From Verminephrobacter eiseniae EF01-2 (GTDB taxonomy: Bacteria; Pseudomonadota; Gammaproteobacteria; Burkholderiales; Burkholderiaceae_C), in assembly GCF_000015565.1 (NCBI RefSeq), contig NC_008786.1:868001-932000 (forward strand): a stretch of DNA of 64,000 nucleotides. Direction: 5' to 3'. Of the stretch, positions 28,018 through 36,513 are shown one piece after another. Made by a program: the position numbers and the translations under genes. Position 1 is the stretch's first letter; every line of letters begins with the position of its first letter. The notes under the pieces are model-generated. The model saw only the letters and a program-made list of their open reading frames with translations. It made no database searches and had not been told where the DNA came from.

Positions 28018-29625
28018 ATGATGCAAATGCCGCCGAAATTTTCCAAACGCCAGCTTCTTCTTTCCATCGGAAAGACTGCCGGCGCAGCGACGATGTACCA
28101 GGCCATGACGGCCCTGGGGTTTGCGGCGGAATCCGATTACAAGGGCTCACCCCAGCTGACAGGTGCTCCCAAAGGAACCCGCGTTCTGGTTCTGGGAGGC
28201 GGCCTGGCGGGCATGACGGCGGCGTATGAATTGCGCAAAGCGGGTTATGCGGTCAGGATTCTCGAATACAACCCGAGAGCCGGCGGCCGCTGCTGGACGA
28301 TCCGCGGCGGTGACGTTTATACGGAACTGGGCGGTGCCACGCAAAAATGCGCATTCGATCCCGGGCTCTATATCAATCCCGGGCCTTGGCGCATTCCCTA
28401 TCACCACCATGCAGTCCTTGATTACTGCAAGAAGTTCGGTGTCAGACTCGAGCCGTTCATACAGGTGAACTACAATGCCCTGGTACATTCGACCAAGGCA
28501 TTTGGCGGCAAGCCGCAAATATACCGTCATGTCCAGGCCGATTTTCAAGGCCATACGGCAGAACTGCTCGGCAAGGCGATCAATGCCGGGGCGCTCGATG
28601 AGCAATTCGTGCCGGAGGACAGGGAAAAACTGCTCGATGCGCTGACGCGCTGGGGTGGGCTGACGAAGGACAGGACCTATGGCCCATCGCTGCAGTCGAG
28701 TTTGTTCCGCGGGTTTGAGGTGGCGCCGGGTGGCGGACTGATGCCGGCGCAGAAATTCTCGACACCGATGGATTACAAGGAATTGATCGCTTCGGGGCTG
28801 TGGAAAAGAATTTCCGCCGGTCAGGATATCGAATTCCAAAGCAGCATTTTCCAGCCGGCAGGTGGCATGGACATGATCTCCAAGGCATTCGAACGCGAGG
28901 TGAAAACACTCATCCGCTACAACACGAAAATCGTCAAAATTCACCAGGACGACAAGAAAGTCCGGGTCACCTTCAAGAACAGCGACGGCACCGGACAGGA
29001 GCAGACCGAGACCGCCGACTGGTGTGTCTGCACCATACCGCTGTCGATCCTGAGCCAGATTCCGCTGACGGTCGGCCCTGCCATGCACGCTGCGATCAAC
29101 GCCGTGCCATACGGGTCTTCGGTCAAGATCGGCCTGCAGTTCAAGCGCCGGTTTTGGGAGCAGGATGAGCAGATCTATGGCGGCATCAGTTATACCGACA
29201 CGCCGATCCAGCGGATAGCCTATCCGAATTCGGACTATGGCAAACCCGGAAAAGGAGTTTTGCTGGGGGCTTATCTGTGGGAGGGCGTCAACGCTTACGA
29301 GTTTACCGCCATGTCCCCGGCACAACGGATTCGCAAGGCAGTGGAATATGGCAACCTGCTGCACGAACAATATGCCAGGGAGTTCGATAACGGCGTCGCC
29401 GTGGCTTGGCACCGGGTTCCCTGGGTCAACGGCTGCTATGGCCACTGGACCGATCCGATGCGTGAAAAGCATTACAACAACCTGTGCCAAATCGACAACC
29501 GCATCGTTCTTGCCGGTGAACATGCCTCCTTCATTCCGGCCTGGATGGAAGGCGCTGTGCTGTCGGCGCTGGATGCCACCGAACGCCTGCACCAAACGAT
29601 TGTCGCCACCGCAAAAACGGCCTGA
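28018..29625 (+). CDS. Exported flavin amine oxidase/dehydrogenase
   Basis: FAD-dependent amine oxidoreductase of the monoamine oxidase superfamily, 535 residues. The FAD motif is at about 57-91 (VLVLGGGLAGMTAAYEL ... EYNPRAGGR). A C-terminal flavin-binding block is AGEHASFIPAWMEGAVLSA. The N-terminus (FSKRQLLLSIGKTAGAA) is Tat-like with KR in place of RR. A cytochrome c gene follows 12 bases after the stop, then an exported RidA. This arrangement suggests a periplasmic dehydrogenase passing electrons to the cytochrome, as known for nicotine oxidoreductase NicA2, with RidA hydrolysing the imine. The amine substrate is unknown. Codon use is more A/T-ending than in flanking genes. Confidence 0.85.
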   Translation: MMQMPPKFSKRQLLLSIGKTAGAATMYQAMTALGFAAESDYKGSPQLTGAPKGTRVLVLGGGLAGMTAAYELRKAGYAVRILEYNPRAGGRCWTIRGGDVYTELGGATQKCAFDPGLYINPGPWRIPYHHHAVLDYCKKFGVRLEPFIQVNYNALVHSTKAFGGKPQIYRHVQADFQGHTAELLGKAINAGALDEQFVPEDREKLLDALTRWGGLTKDRTYGPSLQSSLFRGFEVAPGGGLMPAQKFSTPMDYKELIASGLWKRISAGQDIEFQSSIFQPAGGMDMISKAFEREVKTLIRYNTKIVKIHQDDKKVRVTFKNSDGTGQEQTETADWCVCTIPLSILSQIPLTVGPAMHAAINAVPYGSSVKIGLQFKRRFWEQDEQIYGGISYTDTPIQRIAYPNSDYGKPGKGVLLGAYLWEGVNAYEFTAMSPAQRIRKAVEYGNLLHEQYAREFDNGVAVAWHRVPWVNGCYGHWTDPMREKHYNNLCQIDNRIVLAGEHASFIPAWMEGAVLSALDATERLHQTIVATAKTA

Positions 29626-29637
29626 GGAGAATTTCAT

Positions 29638-30063
29638 ATGCCATACCCATCCATGCCACGTGCCATCACGGTGTTTTCCCTGGCCATTGGGCTGATGACT
29701 GCGGGTGTGATGGCCGCAGACCTGACGGCCCAAGAACCCCCACCTCTTTCTTCCGGGGCAAAGTTCGTGGCGCAAACGGGGCAGCAGCTCTATCAGACCA
29801 GTTGCCAGGGTTGCCACATGGCAGATGGCAAGGGGGCGCGTGGCGTCGGCCTTTATCCCGCCTTGGCCAACAACAGAAATCTGGCGGTGTCCGAGTTCCT
29901 CATCTTTGTCATCATGAATGGCAAGAGCGGCATGCCAGGTTTTCGTGACTACATGAGCGATGAGCAGATTGCCAATGTCGCCAACCATGTGCGCAGCAGC
30001 TTTGGCAATAACCATGGCCCGGATGTCACGGCAGGTTTCGTCAAAGACTTTTCATCCCGATAA
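29638..30063 (+). CDS. Class I c-type cytochrome, periplasmic
   Basis: Small exported cytochrome, 141 residues. The signal peptide runs to about VMAAD (residue 28). One haem-binding CQGCH is at residues 56-60 and the likely axial Met99 lies in GKSGMPGF. GAGGAGA stands seven bases before the ATG at 29638. It is sandwiched between the amine oxidase and exported RidA genes, so it is the probable electron acceptor of the flavoenzyme, feeding a terminal oxidase elsewhere. Confidence 0.92.
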   Translation: MPYPSMPRAITVFSLAIGLMTAGVMAADLTAQEPPPLSSGAKFVAQTGQQLYQTSCQGCHMADGKGARGVGLYPALANNRNLAVSEFLIFVIMNGKSGMPGFRDYMSDEQIANVANHVRSSFGNNHGPDVTAGFVKDFSSR

Positions 30064-30084
30064 ACAACCGCCAGGAGTGTGTAT

Positions 30085-30585
30085 ATGATGCAGAAATCGT
30101 TTGCCGTTCTCGCCCTTGCAGGGCTGGTATTTGCCAGCAGTGCCCGTGCAGATGAGGTGATCCGCCATAAGATTCCGGGGTCGGATTTTCCGATCTCCCT
30201 GGCGATCGAGATTCCCCCGGGATCGACCGTGGTCAACCTGAGCGGTGCCGTCCCGGCTGTCATCGACCCCAAGGCCGACCCCAACAGCGTTGCCGCCTTT
30301 GGCGATACGCAAGCGCAGGTCGTCAGTGTGCTCAAAAGGATCGAGGGAACCCTGAAATCATTGAATCTGGGCATGTCCGATGTCATCAAGATGCAGGTTT
30401 TTCTGGTGAAAGACCCGGCGCTGGGAAAAGTGGATTTGGCCGGGCTGATGAAGGGATACAAACAATTTTTCGGCACGCCCGAGCAGCCCAATCTGCCAAC
30501 GCGCTCGGCCTTTGAGATTGCCGGACTTGCCAATCCTGGCTGGCTTGTCGAGATCGAGGTCAGTGCGGTGCGGCCCAAAAAATAG
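30085..30585 (+). CDS. RidA/YjgF-family protein with a signal peptide
   Basis: RidA-fold protein of 166 residues. RidA proteins hydrolyse reactive enamine/imine intermediates to ketones and ammonia. The conserved catalytic-site Arg is present in LPTRSAFEIAGLA near residue 139. Unusually for this family it begins with a Sec signal peptide (about residues 1-21, ending SSARAD). The ATG at 30085 has AGGAG seven bases upstream; a GTG at 30079 is possible but poorly spaced. It is the last gene of the amine oxidase-cytochrome unit, pointing to detoxification of the imine product in the periplasm. Confidence 0.85.
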   Translation: MMQKSFAVLALAGLVFASSARADEVIRHKIPGSDFPISLAIEIPPGSTVVNLSGAVPAVIDPKADPNSVAAFGDTQAQVVSVLKRIEGTLKSLNLGMSDVIKMQVFLVKDPALGKVDLAGLMKGYKQFFGTPEQPNLPTRSAFEIAGLANPGWLVEIEVSAVRPKK

Positions 30586-30659
30586 ATCTGAAAAATAAAC
30601 CTGATTCCCCCGGTGCCGGCGACAGTTCCGGCAAAGGCGGGACGCCGTATCGGTGCCGG

Positions 30660-30679
30660 CCCATGCGGCATGGCATGGG
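30660..30679. terminator. Weak hairpin between convergent genes
   Basis: CCCATGC (30660-30666) pairs with GCATGGG (30673-30679) across a 6-base loop in the 174-base gap between the RidA gene and the SNF2 gene. There is no T-run on either side, so it may be only part of a termination region. Apart from this the gap holds nothing recognisable. Confidence 0.25.
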
Positions 30680-30759
30680 TGCCGCACTGCCCCCCAAAGG
30701 CGCTCATACCGCAGCCGAAGGTACCCCGGTGAGCCTCGCCACCGCCGACCCAAGCTGGC

Positions 30760-33591
30760 TCACCCCGCCTTGGCCTCGCCGACCGCGCTGCCAATATCCA
30801 GCGCCACCAGGCGCAATAACTCGTCGTTGCTCAGCTCGGTCAACAGCGTTTCCCCGCCGCCTTCGATGATCTGGTTCGACAAACCCAGTTTGGCCTCGAC
30901 CAAGGCGTCGATTCTCTCTTCCACGGTGCCACGGCAAACGAATTTGTGCACCAGCACATTTTTTTTCTGCCCGATGCGATAGGCGCGGTCGGTGGCCTGA
31001 TTTTCCACCGCCGGGTTCCACCATCGATCGAAATGGACTACATGCGATGCGGCGGTCAGGTTCAGGCCGGTACCGCCCGCCTTGAGCGACAGCACGAAGA
31101 ACGGCGGCCCCTGCTCGCGCTGGAAGGCATCCACCAGCGCTGCGCGCTCCTTGACCGCAGTGCCGCCGTGCAGCACCAGCCCCGGGCGGGCGAACACGCT
31201 TTGCAAAAATTGCACAAGTGGTGCCGTCATTTCCTGGAACTGGGTGAACACCAGCACTTTCTCCTGGCGCCCGGCGACCGCCTCGGCCAGTTCCCGCAAG
31301 CGGGCGAACTTGCCGCTGTCTGACGGCCCATACGCGCCGTCGCCCAGCCATTGCGAAGGATGGTTGCAAATCTGCTTGAAGCGCATCAGAAAGGCCAGAA
31401 CCACGCCACGCCGCTCGATTCCCTCCAGCGTCTGCAATTGCCTGGCCAGCGCCTCGACCGACTTCTGGTACAGGCTCGCCTGTAGCCTGCTCAGCGAGCA
31501 GTAGGCTTTGACCTCGGTCTTGTCGGGCAGATCGGCAATCACCCGCTTGTCGCTTTTGAGGCGCCGCAGGATGTAGGGTTGCACCAGTTTGCGCAGCGGC
31601 GCGTAGTCGACATGCCCGTTTTTCGCCAGGCCGCCGACGAAGCGGGAGAAGGTGCTTGCCGAGCCGAGCAGCCCCGGGCAAACGAAGTCGAAGATCGACC
31701 ACAGGTCGCCGAGCCGGTTCTCCACCGGCGTGCCGGTCAGCGCGATGCGCACGCGGCTCTTGAGTGTCTTGATCTTGCGGGTCTGCTGCGCGCCGGGGTT
31801 CTTGATCGCCTGCGCTTCGTCGAGCACGATCAGCGACCATTGAATGTCGCTCATCCAGGGCAAGCGTGTCACGGTGCCGTAGCTGGTCACGACAATGTCG
31901 ACGCCCGCCAGCCGGTGTGCGGGCAATGCGGCCAATTCCTTCGACGGGATCACCGAAGGATGGGCGATCAGCCATTGCAGATGGGGAGCGAAGCGCTTGG
32001 CCTCGGCCTGCCAGTTGGCCAGCAGCGAAGCCGGCACGACCAGCAGATGCGGTTGCGGGTCATGCTCGCGCTTGGCCAGGCAAAACAGACCGAGCACCTG
32101 CAGCGTCTTGCCCAGCCCCATGTCGTCGGCCAGGCAGCCGCCCAGCCCCAGCCGGTGGAGCCACCACAGCCAATGCACCCCCTTGCGCTGATAAGGCCGC
32201 AGTTGGGCCTGGAGTTCCGGCTGTGGATCGGATCGATCGGCGGCCTCGACGGCCTGACCCGGGTCGCGCAGTTGCGCCAGCGTGTGGCTCAACCAATCGC
32301 CCGCCACCACGCCAGACCACTCGGCCGTGGTTTGCGCCAGCGCCTCAGCCGCCTTGTCGTCGAGCGTCACGCCCGAGAGCATGCGCATTCCGTCGGCCCA
32401 GGAAACACCGTCCTTGGCCGAGCGCTGCACCTTCTTCCAATGGGCCAGCACGGCGTCGAGCTTCTCGCGGTCGACCTCGACCCAGCGCCCCTTGAGCCGG
32501 ATCAGACCATCGCCGGCCGCATCCAATTGCGCGCGTTCTTCTTCGGACAGTGGCTCGCCGCCGAGCGTCAGTTCGACCCTGAAGTCGAGCAGCGTATCCA
32601 GGCCCAGGCCCGCCGCCTTGTGCCCCAGGCTCACCTGGACTTGCGGCCGGGTCGGGTGCCGGGGCTGCCACCAATCGGGGATGCGCACCACGAGTCCGCT
32701 GGCCTCGAACATCGGCACGTTGCGCAGAAACTGGTGCGCATCGCGGGGCGTCCAGGCCTGCGGATGAAAGACCTTGCCCGCATCGACCATGGCCTTGAGC
32801 CACGGGCTTTGCTCGGCCGCCCTGTGCACCGGCAAGAGCAGCCGCAGCAGGCCGGCGTGGTCATTGGCCGCGCCATAGCTGGCCAGCGCCCGCCCCAAAG
32901 GCACATGCTGCACGCGGGCGTCCCGGGACACATGGCTCGCGCAGGTGGCGAGAAAGGCAAACGGGGCCTGCTCATCGCGCTTGTTCTCTGCCAGGTGAAA
33001 GCAGACCCGGCCGACCAGGCTCCAGCTCGGATGCCTGCTTTGCAGCCAGGCATCGACGTCACCGGCGCTGGCCGCGATGTCCTCGCGCACTGCCGCGTGC
33101 AGATCCGACCACCAGGCCTCGAGCACCGCGCCGTCGAGGTACTCCGCCCCGGTCATCGGCGGCACCGCAGCGGCCCATTCCTCGAACTCGGCGCTCGGCG
33201 CCGGCAGCCAGACGCTGGCCCATTGCTCGGCCAACGCGGCAACGCCCGTGAACCGCGTCATGAACAAATGTGCGAACTCGCGCCCGAAGGCGAGCGACGG
33301 GGCAAGAACGCTGCCCAGTTCCGCCGCGCCCAATTGCAGCAAGCCATGCGCACCGCTGCGCCCGAAGGCGTTGACGATGCGCGCGGCGACACCGGCGACC
33401 GGAGCGTCGACAGCGCCTGGCGCACTCTCCAGATAAACCTTGCCCGCCGGTGAGATGGCAAGGTCAAAGACCCGGCCAGTCAGAGCGGCCCGACTTTCAG
33501 CCCCGGCCGTCAATCCTTCGGGAGCCGGCATGTGAGTGTCTTGTGGCACAGTTGCTGCTGCAGGGACTGCGGGGTCGTCTGAAAGTCTCAT
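30760..33591 (-). CDS. SNF2-family DEAD/DEAH-type helicase (HepA-like)
   Basis: Swi2/Snf2 ATPase, 943 residues from ATG 33591 (952 if an upstream GTG at 33618 is used; no ribosome site decides). The N-terminal 450 residues are a divergent bacterial SNF2-associated region. The helicase core has Walker A DDMGLGKT near 490, DEAQ box LDEAQAIKN near 592, motif III LTGTPVEN, and C-terminal motifs DRWWNPAVENQA and RAYRIGQ near 870. It probably remodels protein-nucleic acid complexes. SWIM proteins like the one at 24004-25104 are its usual genomic partner; here the two are separated by maeB and the amine oxidase island. Confidence 0.92.
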   Translation of the reverse strand: MRLSDDPAVPAAATVPQDTHMPAPEGLTAGAESRAALTGRVFDLAISPAGKVYLESAPGAVDAPVAGVAARIVNAFGRSGAHGLLQLGAAELGSVLAPSLAFGREFAHLFMTRFTGVAALAEQWASVWLPAPSAEFEEWAAAVPPMTGAEYLDGAVLEAWWSDLHAAVREDIAASAGDVDAWLQSRHPSWSLVGRVCFHLAENKRDEQAPFAFLATCASHVSRDARVQHVPLGRALASYGAANDHAGLLRLLLPVHRAAEQSPWLKAMVDAGKVFHPQAWTPRDAHQFLRNVPMFEASGLVVRIPDWWQPRHPTRPQVQVSLGHKAAGLGLDTLLDFRVELTLGGEPLSEEERAQLDAAGDGLIRLKGRWVEVDREKLDAVLAHWKKVQRSAKDGVSWADGMRMLSGVTLDDKAAEALAQTTAEWSGVVAGDWLSHTLAQLRDPGQAVEAADRSDPQPELQAQLRPYQRKGVHWLWWLHRLGLGGCLADDMGLGKTLQVLGLFCLAKREHDPQPHLLVVPASLLANWQAEAKRFAPHLQWLIAHPSVIPSKELAALPAHRLAGVDIVVTSYGTVTRLPWMSDIQWSLIVLDEAQAIKNPGAQQTRKIKTLKSRVRIALTGTPVENRLGDLWSIFDFVCPGLLGSASTFSRFVGGLAKNGHVDYAPLRKLVQPYILRRLKSDKRVIADLPDKTEVKAYCSLSRLQASLYQKSVEALARQLQTLEGIERRGVVLAFLMRFKQICNHPSQWLGDGAYGPSDSGKFARLRELAEAVAGRQEKVLVFTQFQEMTAPLVQFLQSVFARPGLVLHGGTAVKERAALVDAFQREQGPPFFVLSLKAGGTGLNLTAASHVVHFDRWWNPAVENQATDRAYRIGQKKNVLVHKFVCRGTVEERIDALVEAKLGLSNQIIEGGGETLLTELSNDELLRLVALDIGSAVGEAKAG

Positions 33592-33618
33592 GGTGTCGAT
33601 GCGCAAACGCACTGTCAC

Positions 33619-34027
33619 CGGGTGGCGGCAAGCGTTTCGTGTCGTTGGCGCCGATCATTATGCGGGAGATGCGCAGACGGACGCCAATGCGGGCATGAGG
33701 CGACTTGGCCTGGGCGCGGATCGTGCATGAAAATGGCGCACGATGGTGCGCCACTAGAGTTTATGGAGTCTGTTTGATACGGCGCTGGCGACGGCCAATG
33801 TTCAAAAGAGATCTGATATGCCGCGATGCCTTTCGGAAAACCGGTCGGCAGCCTGGTGCAGGCGCTGATTGCAGACATCGAAATGGCGGCACGGGATACC
33901 CTTCATGGTTTCGTCAAACGCGATGCGCGCGCCCATGACGATTTGCCGCAGCAGTAAAAGCATCATTGATTGAAGCAGAAAATGCAAAAGACATTTCATA
34001 TTCAGCCGACCGGAAAGGGCATTCGCC
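33619..34027. other. 409-base gap upstream of the Dpp-type island
   Basis: The region is less G+C rich than the neighbouring genes, particularly from about 33960. Apart from a possible 43-codon frame (33826-33957) I see no gene. The A/T-rich stretch at 33960-34010 probably contains the promoter of the following operon, but no confident -35/-10 pair can be named. Confidence 0.35.
33826..33957 (+). CDS. Possible small ORF or 3' gene remnant
   Basis: A 43-codon frame starting MPFGKPVGSLVQALIADIE and ending at TAA 33955. Composition is protein-like (amphipathic start, few rare residues), but there is no good ribosome site and a stop (TGA) lies 9 bases before the ATG. It could be the surviving 3' end of a gene once at the head of the following operon. 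No family is recognised. Confidence 0.25.
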   Translation: MPFGKPVGSLVQALIADIEMAARDTLHGFVKRDARAHDDLPQQ

Positions 34028-35542
34028 GTGCTTGATGCATCATCCCATACCGCATGCAATCGCACATCGAGTGACACCCCGAATTCCGCGCCGACGACGG
34101 CCCTGGCCGCCTTGGAGGCGCGCTTTCAGCAGGATCTGGCCTGGCTGGAATTGCCGGCCAAACCCTGGGTGCCGCCCAAGATCGTGAATGGTCGGGCCGT
34201 GCTCGACGTTGCCGTCATCGGTGGCGGGCAGGCCGGCATGGCCGCCGCAGCATCCTTGTTGCACCTCGGCATCGATGCGGTCATTTACGACCAGTCCCCG
34301 GCCGGCTTTGAAGGTCCATGGGCTACCACTGCGCGCATGGAAACCCTGCGTTCACCGAAGAAGCTGACGGGTCCGGCGCTGGGTTTCGCTGCGCTGACTT
34401 TCCGCGCCTGGTTCGAGGCGCAATTCGGGCTGCAAGCCTGGGAAGCACTCGACAAGATTCCGCGTCTGCAATGGATGGATTACCTGCGCTGGTATCGCAA
34501 AGTGCTGGCGCTGGATATTCGCAACGATCATCGCATCGATGCCATTTTGCCGCGCGCCGATGGCGTCGTGGAACTGCATATCGGTGCGCCGGCAGGCCGG
34601 TCGGTGGTGCTGGCGCGCCGTGTCGTACTGGCGACCGGCCGCGACGGTCTTGGCGGCGCCTATTTGCCGCCGCTGGCGCAGAATCTGCCGCAGGCATGGT
34701 GGGCGCATTCCTGCGATGACATGGACTACGGCAAACTGGCCGGCAAGCGTGTCGGCGTGATCGGCGCCGGCGCATCGGCCATGGACAGTGCGGCGACAGC
34801 GCTGGAGGCGGGCGCTGAACGTGTCGATCTGCTGATCCGCCGCGCACAATTTCCACGCATCAACAAGGGCAAGGGCGCAGGCAACCCGGGGCTGACCAAC
34901 GGCCATGTCGATCTGCCGGACGAATGGAAATGGCGCATTCGGCATTACATCAACGTGCAGCAGACACCGCCGCCAAGTGGCAGCGTTCAGCGCGTAGCGA
35001 AATTTGCCAATGCGCGTTTCCTTTTCGGCGCCGCCATCGACAAAGTGGATGTCGTCGACGACAGTCTGCGCGTGACCACGCCGCGCGGCCTGTTCGAGTT
35101 CGATTTTCTGATCTTTTCCACCGGTTTTCGTATCGACTGGAGCGCGCGTCCGGAATTTGCCGCCATCGCGCCGCACATCCGCAATTGGCGTGCGCGCTAC
35201 ATGCCGCCCATTGGCGACGAAGATATGGAACTATCGGATTCGCCCGACTTGGGCGCAGCGTTCGAGTTTCAGCAAAAGCACCCCGGCGGCTTGCCCGGAC
35301 TGGAGCGCGTGCATTGCTTTTGCTATCCGGCAGCCTTGGCCCATGGCACGGTGTCGGGTGACATTCCGGCGCTCAGCGACGGTGCCCGGCGGCTGGCGCA
35401 GGGTATTGCCTCCTTGCTGTATTGCGAAGATGTCGGGATGCATTACAAGAATATCCAGGCTTACGCTGAACCGGAACTGGCGGGTGACGAATGGACACCA
35501 TCGGAACCGACGGAACGGGAACGCCAGGGGGCCAGCCGATGA
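34028..35542 (+). CDS. FAD/NAD(P)-binding oxidoreductase, flavin monooxygenase-like
   Basis: Flavoprotein of 504 residues with two dinucleotide motifs: VAVIGGGQAGMAAAASLLHLG near residue 62 for FAD, and VGVIGAGASAMDSAATALEAG near 245 for NAD(P). This resembles FMO/Baeyer-Villiger-like or SidA-type enzymes. The start GTG 34028 has GGAAAGGG at about 10 bases upstream. Its stop overlaps the first permease start (ATGA), so it is translationally coupled to a complete peptide-type ABC transporter. Oxidation of the imported compound is the likely role. Substrate unknown. Confidence 0.75.
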   Translation: MLDASSHTACNRTSSDTPNSAPTTALAALEARFQQDLAWLELPAKPWVPPKIVNGRAVLDVAVIGGGQAGMAAAASLLHLGIDAVIYDQSPAGFEGPWATTARMETLRSPKKLTGPALGFAALTFRAWFEAQFGLQAWEALDKIPRLQWMDYLRWYRKVLALDIRNDHRIDAILPRADGVVELHIGAPAGRSVVLARRVVLATGRDGLGGAYLPPLAQNLPQAWWAHSCDDMDYGKLAGKRVGVIGAGASAMDSAATALEAGAERVDLLIRRAQFPRINKGKGAGNPGLTNGHVDLPDEWKWRIRHYINVQQTPPPSGSVQRVAKFANARFLFGAAIDKVDVVDDSLRVTTPRGLFEFDFLIFSTGFRIDWSARPEFAAIAPHIRNWRARYMPPIGDEDMELSDSPDLGAAFEFQQKHPGGLPGLERVHCFCYPAALAHGTVSGDIPALSDGARRLAQGIASLLYCEDVGMHYKNIQAYAEPELAGDEWTPSEPTERERQGASR

Positions 35543-36513
35543 GCGGTGCCATTTTGCGCAGCGTTTTGCAGGCGCTGGCAGTGCTGCTGGCGATGACGGT
35601 GATCGTCTTTTTCGGCCTGCACATGATTGGCAACCCGGTCGACATTCTCATTGGCCAGGATGTCGATCAAATCGATCGTTTGCGCATCATCGGGGAGCTT
35701 GGCCTGGATCAGCCGATCTGGCGGCAATATCTGGCCTTCCTCGACGGCGCGCTGCACGGTAATCTCGGCAACAGCTTCGTTTATAACGAGCCAGCCATCA
35801 AACTGATCTTCCAACGCTTGCCGGCGACGCTGGAACTGGCTTTTGCCGCGCTGATCCTGGCAGTGCTGATCGGTATTCCGCTGGGCTTGTTCGCGGGCTT
35901 GTTTCCGGAGAGCATTTTCTCGCGCATCGTCATGACCGGCAGCATCCTCGGTTTTTCGCTGCCGACATTCTGGATCGGTCTGATGCTGATCATGACCTTC
36001 AGCGTCTCACTGGGCTGGTTGCCTTCGGGAGGACGAGGGCAAACGGCGGGGCTGTTCGGCGTGCAGTGGTCGTGGCTGACGGCGGATGGTTTGCGCCACC
36101 TCATCTTGCCGGCGCTGAATCTGTCGCTGTTCAAGATCTCGCTGGTGATTCGCCTGACGCGCGCCAATGTACGCGAGGTGCTGCCGATGGACTTCGTCAA
36201 GTTTGCCCGCGCCAAAGGCCTGGCGCCGCTGCGTGTGGTGCTGATGTATGTATTGCGCAATACATTGATTCCGCTGGTGACCATCGTCGGCTTGGAACTG
36301 GGTTCGACGATTGCCTTTGCTGTCGTGACCGAAAGCATTTTCGCCTGGCCCGGTTCCGGGAAATTGATTCTCGACAGCATCAATGCGCTCGATCGCCCGG
36401 TGATCGTGGCGTACATGATGGTGATCGTTTGCTTGTTCGTGGCCTTGAATCTGATGGTCGATGTTCTGTATAAACTGCTGGACCCGCGCGTGCGGGTGGA
36501 GGTCAAAGCATGA
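35539..36513 (+). CDS. Peptide/nickel-type ABC transporter permease (DppB family)
   Basis: Permease of 324 residues. The N-terminal membrane helix (LQALAVLLAMTVIVFFGLHM), periplasmic loop (GNPVDILIGQDVDQIDRLR) and C-terminal block with MDFVKFARAKGLAPLRVVLMY are those of DppB/OppB. The ATG at 35539 overlaps the upstream stop; an in-frame ATG at 35491 would lie inside the previous gene. Its end overlaps the next permease by four bases. Confidence 0.92.
   Translation: MSGAILRSVLQALAVLLAMTVIVFFGLHMIGNPVDILIGQDVDQIDRLRIIGELGLDQPIWRQYLAFLDGALHGNLGNSFVYNEPAIKLIFQRLPATLELAFAALILAVLIGIPLGLFAGLFPESIFSRIVMTGSILGFSLPTFWIGLMLIMTFSVSLGWLPSGGRGQTAGLFGVQWSWLTADGLRHLILPALNLSLFKISLVIRLTRANVREVLPMDFVKFARAKGLAPLRVVLMYVLRNTLIPLVTIVGLELGSTIAFAVVTESIFAWPGSGKLILDSINALDRPVIVAYMMVIVCLFVALNLMVDVLYKLLDPRVRVEVKA

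Noticed and set aside
25417..28026. An 869-codon minus-strand frame
   Set aside because: It is exactly antisense to maeB, whose domains are all in place; composition is shadow-like.
30727..30764. GGTGAGCC / GGCTCACC inverted repeat as a terminator
   Set aside because: The loop is about 21 bases, there is no T-run, and the right arm overlaps the end of the SNF2 gene, so chance or part of coding sequence is as likely.
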